A stretch of DNA of 64,000 bases, from assembly GCF_013375935.1 (NCBI RefSeq), contig NZ_CP056117.1, forward strand, positions 2,170,001 to 2,234,000. The letters run 5' to 3'. The position numbers and the translations under genes are program-made. The notes beneath the pieces were generated by a model, which was given only the letters and a program-made list of their open reading frames with translations, ran no database searches and was not told the DNA's origin. Positions 25,859 to 36,300 of this stretch are shown in pieces (the stretch's first letter is position 1; each line of letters begins with the position of its first letter). The DNA is from Enterobacter cloacae (lineage in GTDB: Bacteria > Pseudomonadota > Gammaproteobacteria > Enterobacterales > Enterobacteriaceae).

Positions 25859-27258
25859 GGCTGGATCTCCACGGTCTGGATGGTGCGGTTTTCAAGATCG
25901 AACGCGTGACGCAGACGCCCGGTCTGGTAGAGGCAGTTCAGCTGAAGCTGATGCAGCTGTCCGGCGGTTTGCTGCTGGGTGAAGCGCGCCTGATAAACCT
26001 CCTGCTCGGCGTTAAGCACGTCGAGCAGGGGACGGGAGCCGAGATCGAGATACTGCTGCTGATACAGCTCGCGGGTGCGGGCGCTGAGCGCTTCCTGACG
26101 TCCCTGGATCTGTAACGTGCTCATCAGGCTCATCACCTGGCTGCGCGCCTCAAGCAGCTTTTGCCGCACGTCGAGACGCGTGCGCTGGATGGCGGATTGG
26201 GCCGATTCAACCGCGTGTCCGGCAGCGTTGCGCCGGGCGGTGAGGCCGCCGCCCTGATAGAGCGGCATCTGCACTTTTACCCACGCGGAGTACTGGGTGC
26301 GGTCCCGCGTTTCGTTGCCGGAGTAGCGGTCGTTAAGATAGTGGCGGACTTCCGGCTCCAGCGAGACGGTAGGGGTCATCTGCGCGTTGGCATAGTCGAG
26401 ATTGGCCTGCGCGACGTTGGCCTGCGCCCAGGCCGCTAAAACCGAGGGCACCAGGCGATCGTCCGGCTCGGCGATATCGCAGCTGCGGGCCAGGCTTTGC
26501 GGAAATTCATTGCTGACCGCGTTCAGGCTGTCCCAGCCCAGCATGCTCATCAGCGTGGCGCGAGAGCTGTCGAGGCTGGCCTGATACTGCATCAGCTGCG
26601 CGCGCGCGCCTTCGATACGGGCATCGGTCTGCACGACGTCCGAGAGCGACGTGGCCCCTTCGTCATTGCGCAGCTTCGTCAGCGAGCCGATGGAGGTCAG
26701 GGCATCCAGCTGCTCTTTGGCGGTACCCACCATCTGCTGCCAGGTCTGAACCTGCACCATGGCGATGGCGGTATCGTGGGCGATGGTGTCGATGCTCACC
26801 AGCACGTTGGCCTGCTGCTGGGCGACGCCCGCGTTTTCGGCGCGCACCTGGCTTGCGACTTTGCCGAAGTCGTAGAGCATTTGCGAAAGGGAAAGCACCA
26901 GCGACGGGGTAAAGCCGTTGTCGTCACCGTCGTGGGTATAGCCGTTATCCATGCCGGCGTTAATCTGCGGATAGTATTTCGATTTAGCGACGTCCACGTT
27001 TTCGCTCTGTTGATAGAGTTTGCCGACGGCTTCACTGATGGCAGGATGCCAGCTCACGGCGCGGTTAACGGCGTCGTCCAGCCGTAGCGTGCCGGGGGCG
27101 GCTTTGCTGGCAACGGGCGCCACGCGGCCATTTAACGAGGGGAGTTCCTGCGTTTCGCTTAATTGTCCGGTATTAATCATCGCCGCAGGATTTGCCGCGA
27201 TAGCGGGCACAGATATCAGGCAGCACGAGAGCCACCAGTAAGGCATCTTCTTTCCCAT
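25855..27258 (-). CDS. bapB: TolC-like outer-membrane channel, BapB-like
   Basis: 467 residues with an N-terminal signal peptide (WWLSCCLISVPAIAA; start at residue 1 or Met5). Two homologous TolC halves with long helices, e.g. DDAVNRAVSWHPAISEAVGKLYQQS and RTRLDVRQKLLEARSQVMSL. Forms the outer-membrane exit duct of the type I system. Second gene of the operon, 80 bp after bapA across a strong hairpin, and translationally coupled to bapC. Confidence 0.9.
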   Translation of the reverse strand: MGKKMPYWWLSCCLISVPAIAANPAAMINTGQLSETQELPSLNGRVAPVASKAAPGTLRLDDAVNRAVSWHPAISEAVGKLYQQSENVDVAKSKYYPQINAGMDNGYTHDGDDNGFTPSLVLSLSQMLYDFGKVASQVRAENAGVAQQQANVLVSIDTIAHDTAIAMVQVQTWQQMVGTAKEQLDALTSIGSLTKLRNDEGATSLSDVVQTDARIEGARAQLMQYQASLDSSRATLMSMLGWDSLNAVSNEFPQSLARSCDIAEPDDRLVPSVLAAWAQANVAQANLDYANAQMTPTVSLEPEVRHYLNDRYSGNETRDRTQYSAWVKVQMPLYQGGGLTARRNAAGHAVESAQSAIQRTRLDVRQKLLEARSQVMSLMSTLQIQGRQEALSARTRELYQQQYLDLGSRPLLDVLNAEQEVYQARFTQQQTAGQLHQLQLNCLYQTGRLRHAFDLENRTIQTVEIQP

Positions 27259-27298
27259 GTCTTGTCCCTAATAAAAGAGTACTGCTTTATTGTTTATG

Positions 27299-27319
27299 CC
27301 CGGGCGCTGCGCGCCCGGG
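27299..27319 (-). terminator. Strong hairpin between bapA and bapB
   Basis: Perfect 9-bp GC stem CCCGGGCGC / GCGCCCGGG with loop TGC in the 80-bp gap after bapA. No T-tract on the coding (minus) strand, so it may lower read-through or stabilise the bapA message, separating the dose of adhesin and secretion proteins. Confidence 0.55.
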
Positions 27320-27338
27320 TCATTTACTGCACGTGCTA

Positions 27339-30300
27339 TCAGGTAATGATGTGTTGTTGGTTAACAAGCTCGTCGTAGGTGGTCTGAACGTTATCAAGCG
27401 TAACGAGCGTAGATTTAGTGTAGGCGGCTCCCGTGCCGTCACGGTCGATGGAGATCACAGTATTGCCACCGCTTTGTGAAACAGAGACATAGCTCCCAAG
27501 CGTCGACGCGCTACCGTTCCAGCCCACCAGCAGATCGCCAATGTCGATCTTGTCTCCCTGCGCCAGGGAGAAGTTCGTCCAGTGGTCGCCGCCGGCGCTG
27601 GTGATGTTGCCCCCCGTCGCGTTACCCGCCGTATTGTTCAACACCTGATAAATCAGCGTGTCGCCGTAGGCCGTGCCGCTAATCAGATCGTTATGCTCCG
27701 AACTGACAAATTTCGGCGCCATGTTGATGGTCAGCGACGCGGTATCTTTGGTGCCGTTGGCGTCGGTCAGGGTGTAGTTAAAGACCTCCTTGCTGGTGAT
27801 GGACGAGAACGATACCCCCGGGTTGAGCGTGTAGGTGTAACTGCCGTCGGCAGCAATCGCCAGCGTGCCGTAGTGGCCCGTGATGTTGACCTGCGTGCTG
27901 CCGCTGTACGGATCGAGCGTTGTGGTCACGCCGTCGTAGCCGGTAATGCTCACGCGGGTATCCACCGAGTGCAGCTGGTCCATCGCGCCCGCGGAGCCGG
28001 TACCGTCAAAGATATTGCCGTCAACGGTGTGGGTGCCCGTGGCGTCGAACTGCGACAGCGAATAGCTGGTGCCGGTCACGCTTGGGGTGATGGTGATATT
28101 TCCTGCCGCCAGCGGCCCCATTTTGCCGGTGTAGTTCAGGGTATAGGTTCCCGCTTCCAGGTCGAGACCCGTCAGGTTGATGGTGGCCCTTCCGCCCAGC
28201 AGCAGCCCGCCGTTGAACGAGCTGTTTCGGATGGTGGTGGTGCCGTTGGTCAGCGTCCAGTCAACCGTTAATCCGCCAAGCGACAGCAGCGAGGCAACGT
28301 TAAACGTCAGAACCACGTTGTGCAGCGCGGTATTGGCATCCACCACGAAGGTACCGGTGCCGCTGCCCTGCGTTGAGGAGAGCAGCGCGGCGTTCCAGCT
28401 CGCCGACCCGACCGTGGTATCCGAGTACGCGGCGGTGCGGTGCACCGAGTTCACGTCCATCACCGAGCTGACATCGTTCACCGCGTCCATTGGGCGCGCG
28501 GTTGGGGTGATGTTCAGCGATGCCGTGTCTTTCGAACCGTCAGGCGCGGTGATGGTGTAGACGAAGGTATCCGGCGTGCTGATTTGGTCAGCGCCGACGC
28601 CGCTCTTCAGGGTATAGGTGTACTCCCCGGCGGCGTTGATGCTCAGCGTACCGTACTCGCCGGTGATTTGCGTCAGGCCGCTGCCGTTCACCGCCACGCC
28701 GTTAACCTGCGTGACCAGGGTGCCTGCTGGCGCAACATCATCCGACAGCACGTCCCCGGTAGTGGTCTCGCTCACGCTTGCCACGCTGTAGACATGATCC
28801 TGCAGCACGTTGAGCGTGTAGGCCGTCAGCGCGGTGATCCCCGCCGCCGTATTCAGCAGGAACAGGTACTCGCCCGCCGGCAGATTCAGCGTCAGCTGCG
28901 GTGAGGTCCCGCCCAGCAGCGGCGCGCGCAGCCAGCCCGGTTCAACGCGCATCTGCTCGAAGGTCTGCGTCGCATTGTTGAACTTATAGATGTAGAGGTC
29001 GAACACCGAGGCCAGCGCCACGCCGCCAACGGACGCCTGAACGGTCATGGTGCGGGTGGTGCCTTCCTCGACGGTGTAGATGATCGGGTTAGCCAGATCG
29101 TCCAGCAGGTTCAGCCCGAGCGTATTGCCAAGGTTGATGCCCACCAGGGTAAAGCCGCCCTGAGAAGACGCGCCGTTGTTGATGGCCTCGACGGTGGTAT
29201 CGAAGGTCAGCGAGGCGGTATCGTCCACGGCCACGATGCTGCTGCTGGTGGTTCCGTCGCCCAGGGAGAGCACCAGATTTGCCGAGGCGCTGGTGCCGTT
29301 ATGGGTGATGGTGTAGGTGAAGTTCTCCGTGCGGCCAATGACCGCGGCGCTGGTGTTGGTCAGGTTGTAGGTATAGCTGCCGTTCAGGTTGATGGTCAGC
29401 GTACCGTACTGCCCCTGAATCACCGTGCCGTCAGCCGTGACGCTGGTGGTGGTGCCCTGGGCGTTGGTGACCGCGGTGACGGTGGTGCCCGCCGGGGCAT
29501 TGTCGCTGCCTGCGGTCGGATCCACGTCGGTGATCACGTTACCGGCAAGGCTGGTATCGCCGGACACGGTGCCCGCGCTGGTCTCCTTCACCGCCACGTC
29601 AAGGCTGGTGTAGGAGCCGGTTGCCAGCAGGTTGGTGTTATAGCTCAGAACGCGATACTGGCCGTTCGCCAGCCCGGCCAGGTTCAGCGATACGCCAGTG
29701 GCGCCGAGGGTCAGCAGGTCAGCGAACTGCGGCTGCCCGGTATCGACCACGGTGGTCCAGGTATTGTTGGCGGCGTCGAAGCGCTGCACCACCAGCTCAA
29801 GGGTATTGAGCAGGGAGAGCACGGCACCCGTGGCGTTGGCGTTCACGGCAATGTCCGCGCTGCCGCCGCTGCCAACGGTGAAACCAACCTGCGCGGTGTC
29901 GTTGCCGAGCAGCGTCAGCACGTTACCCACCGCACCCACCAGCAGGAAACCGTAGTCGCTGTACTGCGAATTGGTCACCGTGGCGGTGGTGGTGAGCGCC
30001 AGCTCTTCGACGTTGGTGCTGGCCGACAGCGGCACGACCGGCGCCAGGGCTGAGCCCGGCAGCGAGACGTTGCCTGCCGGATCGGTAGCGGTGATCTGCA
30101 GCGTCTGACCTTCCGTCTGTTTATTGAGGAAGGTGTAGCTCCAGGTACCGTTGCTGTCCGCCGTGGCGGTGACCGTTGAATTGTCCGCCAGGCGGATGGT
30201 GACGGTGCTGCCCGCTTCGGCGCTGCCGGTCAGGACGCTGCCGTCCGCGTTGAAGGTCCCGGTCGGGGCCGCTGGCGCAGTGAGATCGACAATGACGGTG

Positions 30301-33300
30301 GTCGGGGTTGAGATCGGGCTGGTGCCTGAACCGTTGCCCGCCGTGGCGGTGAAGGCATGCGGGCCTTCACTCAGCGCTGGCGTGGTGAAGCTCCAGCTGC
30401 CGTTGACGTCCGCGGTGACCGTACCCATCACCACCCCGTTGTTGTACAGGGTGATGGTCGCGTTCGGCTGCGCCGTGCCGCTCAGGGTTGGCGTAGTGTC
30501 GTCGGTGGTTTTGCCGTTGGTCAGGTTGCCGGTAACCGTGCCGACGTTATCGTTGATGGTGGCGATAACCGGGGCGTCCGGGATGGTCGTGATCGGCGCA
30601 ATCACCGAGGTCGTTACGCCCGCGTTCCCTGCCTTATCCGTCGCATAGACAATCAGCGACTCCCCGCCGTTTTGCGGCGGATTGATGGTGGCGCTGAAGC
30701 TTCCGCTACCGTCCGCGACGGCCGTACCGAGCACCGTTCCGGTGCTGGTGGTGATGGTGACGGTACTGCCAGCTTCCGCCGTACCGGTAACCAGCGTACC
30801 GTTGGCGATCACCGCCAGACCGTCTGGCGCAGGTGGTGGCGTCAGGTCGACGTTCAGCGTAATAACCGGCGACGGCGCGCTGGTATTGCCCGCGGCGTCG
30901 GTGGCGGTCACGGTGAGGTTATGCGGTCCTTGGGCCAGTACCGTGGTCTGCGGCAGCGTCCAGCTGCCGTTGGCGTCGGCGGTCACCGTTCCAATCAGCG
31001 TCGTGCCGTCGTAAATACGCACGGTGGAATTGGCTTCCGCCGTACCGTTTAGCGTCGGACGCGCGTCGTTGGTTGGGTTGGTGCCGGTTACCGGGCCGGT
31101 GATGCTGCCCACATCATCCACAATCGAGGTGATGGCCGGTGCGACAGGGGCCGTGGCGTCCACGTTGATGGTGTACCCCCCGGTCTGCGCGCTGGCGTTG
31201 CCTACCGCGTCGGTGGCGGAGAAGGTCAGGTTATGCGGGCCGTCAGCCAGCGGCGTCGACGGCGTGAACGTCCACGCGCCGCCGGTGGCGACAGCGGTGC
31301 CAATCTGTACGCCATTGTCAAAGATGGTTATCGTCGCCCCGGCTTCCGCCGTGCCGGTCAGCGTTGGTCGGGCATCGTTGGTTAACCCGCCGCTGGCGAT
31401 CGGCGTAGCGGCATTACCGACGTCATCGGTAATGCTGGTCAGCACCGGCAGCGCAGGCGGCGCGGTATCAACGGTCAGGCTGAAGCTGGCGGACGGATCG
31501 CTGGTGTTGCCCGCCTGGTCCGTTACTTCTGCGGTAAAGGTGTGTGGCCCGTCGCCCAGCGGCGCGGTGATATCGACGGTCCAGTTGCCGTTGGCATCGG
31601 CCGTACCGGTGCCTACCAGCGTGGTGCCCTCATAGATATTCACCGTTGCCAGCGGTTCGCTGGTTCCCACCAGTCGAGGCTGGGTATCGTTCGTGGCCTG
31701 CCCGGCACCGATCGCTCCCGTGACGGTACCGACATCGTCAATTGCCTGGGTAATAACAGGCGCGACGGGCGCGGCGGTATCCACAACCAGCGTGAAGCCC
31801 GGTGAGGCAGGGCTGACGTTGCCCGCGGCGTCGGTTGCCGTGGCGGTCCAGGTGTGGCTGCCGTTTGCCAGCGTGCCGGGGGTAAAGCTCCAGACGCCGT
31901 TTGCGTCCGCCACGGCGGTACCCACTTCACGACCGCTTTCATAAATGGTGATGGTCGCGTTGGCCGCCGCGGTGCCGTTCAGCGTTGGCGTGGTGTCGTC
32001 CGTGCTCTGCCCGGAGGCGACCGGGCCCAGCACGGTACCGGCATCGTCGGTGGCCGGGGTAAAGGCCGGCGCCTCGGGCACCGACGTATCCACCGTCAGG
32101 TTGAACGCTGGCGACGTTGGTCCGGTATTGCCTGCGGCATCGGTGGCGTTAAAGGTAATGGCGTGCGGCCCTTCGCCCAGTTCGGTGGTCGGCGTAAAGG
32201 TCCAGGTGCCCTGGGCGTTGACCACCGCCGTGCCGATTTCCACATCATCGACAATCACGTGTACCGTTGAGCCCACTTCGCCGGTGCCAGTGAAGGTAGG
32301 ACGGGTATCGTTCGTGGAGCCGTCGGTGACGATGGTTCCGGTACCCGGCGCGGCGTCGTCAATCACCGAGGTCACGGCCGGTGCCGCCGGGCCGGTGGTA
32401 TCGACCGTAAAGGCGAATACCGGCGAGTTGGCAGACACGTTTCCAACCTCATCGCTGGCGTTGACGCGCAGGCTGTAAGTCCCGTCCGGGAGGATCGGAT
32501 CCGGCGTAAAGGTCCAGTTGCCGCTGCCGTCAACCGTGGCGGTACCAATCTCCACGCCGTTGTTCAGCACGTGAATGGTGGTACCCGCCTGGCCGGTACC
32601 GCTGAGGGTTGGCGTGGCGTCATTGGTGACCTGTCCGGCGGTAAGCGGGCCGGTTACGCCACCCGGGGCGTTGTCGCTGACCGTAGCGATCGTCGGCACC
32701 TGTGGCGCGGTAAGATCGATTTCAACGCTCCAGGCGTTGGACGGCTGGCTGACGTTGCCCTGCGGATCGGTCGCTCTGACGGTAAAGCTATGCGTTCCTT
32801 CGCCGAGTGCGGTTTCTGGGGTAAATGTCCAGGCCCCGGTTCCGTCCGCTGCCACGGTGCCAATCTGCGTGGTGCCGTCAAAAATGGCGACGACGCTGTT
32901 CGGCTCTGCGGTACCGGTCAGGGTTGGCGTGGCGTCGTTGGTCGGATCGCCGCTTGGGACAGGCGTTGCGGCATTGCCGGCGTTATCCGTCACGCTGGCG
33001 ATCACCGGCGTGGTGGAAACGGTATCGACGACGATGGTGATGCCCGCCGACTCTGCGCTCTCGTTGCCGGCCGGATCGGTGGCCGTCACGGTGAGCGTGT
33101 GGCTGCCGTCATCCAGCGCTGGCGGCGTATAGCTCCAGGTGCCGGTCGGCCCCACGAGGACGGTGCCCAGCGGGTTGCCGTTGCTGTATACCGTAATGGT
33201 GTCCCCGGCGGTGCCCGTGCCGGTAAGGGTAGGGCGATTGTCGTTGGTGCTCTGCCCGTCGCCGACCGGACCGGTGACGGGACCGACGTCATCGGTCACC

Positions 33301-36300
33301 GCGCCGATGGCTGGCGCGGTTGGATCGGTGAGGTCGACGGTGACGGAGGCGACCGGCGAGCGGCCGCTGGTGGCGCCGGTGGTGAGATTCGTGGCGGTCA
33401 CTTCAAAGGTGTGTGAGCCTTCCGCGAGCGGCAGCAGCGGCGTGTAGCTCCAGTTACCGTTTGCATCCGCAACAACGCTGGTCAGCGGAACCAGCACCCC
33501 ATCCTGATAAATGGCGATGACGCTGCCCGGATCGGCGGTGCCGGTAAGGGTTGGCTGGGTGTCGTTAGTGGTTTTGTCCTTCACATTCCCAGTGACGGGA
33601 TCGACGTCATCGTTGATCGCCGTAATCACCGGCACCGCTGGCAGAATAAGCGGGGAGTCCGGTACGTCAAAGGTGGTTGTCGGGCCTTCATTGCCTGCCG
33701 CGTCCGTGGCGGTGATCTCAAGTGTGGTCGTATCCAGCTGGGCCGGGGAGAGGGCGATGGAGAAGTTACCTCCCGTCGCGACTCCGGTCCCGATGATATT
33801 GCCGTTAGCGTCACGAACCGTCACCGTCACGCCATCTTCCGCCTCACCGGTCAGCGGCGTGCCCTGCGCGGCAATGGCGATGTTCTCTGGCGCTGCCGGA
33901 GCCTGGGTATCCACCGTCACGCTGAGATCGCCGGAGCTGGCGGAAGTATTCCCCGCCGCGTCGCTCGCGGCAACCGAGAAGGTGTGCGCCCCGTCCGCCA
34001 GCGCGGGGTCTGCGGTCCAGGACCATGTCCCGTCCGGCTGAACCACCACGACAACCGGCGACGGTGCGCCGTCCACGGAAACCGTTACGGTTGATCCCGG
34101 CTCGCCAATCCCGGTAAGGGTAGGCGTGCCGTCGCGGGTATAGAGAACGTTATTCGCCAGCAGGCTGCCCTCCACCGCGTCAATTTGCGGCACGGTCGGT
34201 GCCTGCGTATCGACCGTCACCGTAAAGAGCGGGCTGGTTGGGCTGAGGTTGCCCGCACCGTCTACCGCCGCCACGGTGATGTTCAGCGGGCCGTCGGTCT
34301 GCGCTGATAAGGTGTAAGTCCATGCACCATCAACGATCGGAACGCGCGCCACCTCCACGCCGTTGTTGTAGACGATTACCGTCTCACCGCTGGTGCCGGT
34401 GCCGCCCATGGTCGGCGTGGTGTCGCTGATGGAGCCGCCGTTCTGCGCGCCGCCGATGGCGCTGATGGTCGGGGTATCCGCCGCGACGGTATCTACCGTA
34501 ATCGAAATGCCTGCCGATGGAGCCGATTCGTTACCCGCCTCATCGGTAGCGGTGGCCGTGTATTCGTGCGTCCCTTCGCCAACGTTGGCGTCAGGACGCC
34601 AGGTCCAGTTGCCGTTACCGTCTACAGTAACGCTGCCTACGGCCTGCGGCTCGCCGGTGCCCACCTGGTCATAGATGGTGATCACGTCGTTCGGCGTGCC
34701 GGTGCCGCTAAGGACCGGACGCGGATCGTTGGTGGAGCCGCCATCGGCCACCGGGCCGGTGATCTGGCTTACGCTGTCCGTCACCACCGGAACGCCCGGC
34801 GCGGCAGGCGCGTCGCTGTCAATGGTGATGGTTACCGGCGTGGACGGGGCGCTTTCGTTACCCGCGCTGTCCTGATTGGTCACCGTCAGGGAGAGATCGT
34901 AGGTGCCGTCAGGGAGCGGATCGTCCGGCGTCCAGCTCCAGTTCCCGTCGGCATCGATCTCTGTTTCACCAATTTTGGTGCCGCCATCGTAAATGTTCAC
35001 CGTATCCCCCGGCGTACCCGAGCCGCTCAGGGTCGGCGTGGTGTCGCGGGTGGTTTCACCCGGGTTCAGGGCCGTGCCCGGGGTGCTGCCGTCCGGGTTA
35101 ACGGTGATGTCAGGAATGCCCGGCGTTGCGGGCGCGGTGGTGTCAATCGCCAGCTCAAACGGTGGAGATATGGTGGTATTACCCGCCGCATCGGTGGCGT
35201 GGACCGTCAGCGAGTGCGGGCCGTCCGTCAGCGGCGTGGTGGGCGTAAAGCTCCAGCCGCCGCTGCCGTCAAGCACGGCCGTGCCGAGCAGGGTTGTACC
35301 GTCGTAGATAGTGATGGTGGTGCCTTCCGGCGCGGTGCCCTGCAGCTGCGGCAGGGTGTCATCGGTGGTGTCTCCGCTGTTGAGCGGAAGCTGCACGGGA
35401 CCGACGTTGTCGGAGACGGCACCAATCGTGGCTGCCGGCGGCGGGGTGGTGTCAACGGTAAGGGTAAAGCCGCCGGACGATGCGCTGGCGTTGCCTGCCG
35501 CATCGCTCGCGATGACGGTGAAGGTGTGCTGACCGTCTTCTAATGGCTCGTCTGGGGTGAAGGTCCATGCCCCGGCGCTGTTAACGGAAGCGGTACCGAT
35601 ATCCTGTCCGTCAAGGCGGATCGTCACGGTGGTGCCCGGCTCGCCGGTTCCGCTCAGGGTTGGGAGCGTGTCGTTGGTGGTGCCATTGGTGTCCAGCGGC
35701 CCGGTGCGGTCCGGCACGTCATCAATGACCTGGGTAATTGCCGGGACGGCCGGAGCGGAGGTATCCACCGTGATGCTCCAGGTGTTTGACGTCCCGCTGA
35801 GGTTATTGTTGGCGTCAACCGCCGTCGCCGTCAGAACGTGCCCGCCGTCGGGAAGATCCGCTTCCAGCGTGATGGACCACTGGCCGTCAGGCCCAACCAC
35901 CGCGGTGCCGATCTCAGCGGTGCCGCTGTAGAGGGTGATCGTGGTGCCGGGCTCGCCCGTTCCGTTGATGGTTGGGGTTTTGTCGTTGGTGAGACCGTTC
36001 TGGCTGACGGAGCCGGTGACGCCGGGCGCATCATCCACCACGCCGGTGATAACCGGGGTTTGTGCCGCGGTGATATCCGGCGCGTCAAACGGCGCGGTCG
36101 GGCCGGTGTTGCCTGCGGCGTCAGTGGCATCCGCGGTCAGCGCTTCGCCGTTGGATTTCGGCGGGATCAGCTCAACGCTGAAATTACCCTCATCGTCCGC
36201 GACCGCTTCACCGACCTTCACGCCGTTTTCACGGATGGTGACGGTGCTGCCCGGCTCGGCGGTACCGGTTACCGTCGTGCCGTCGGGAGAAATCACCACG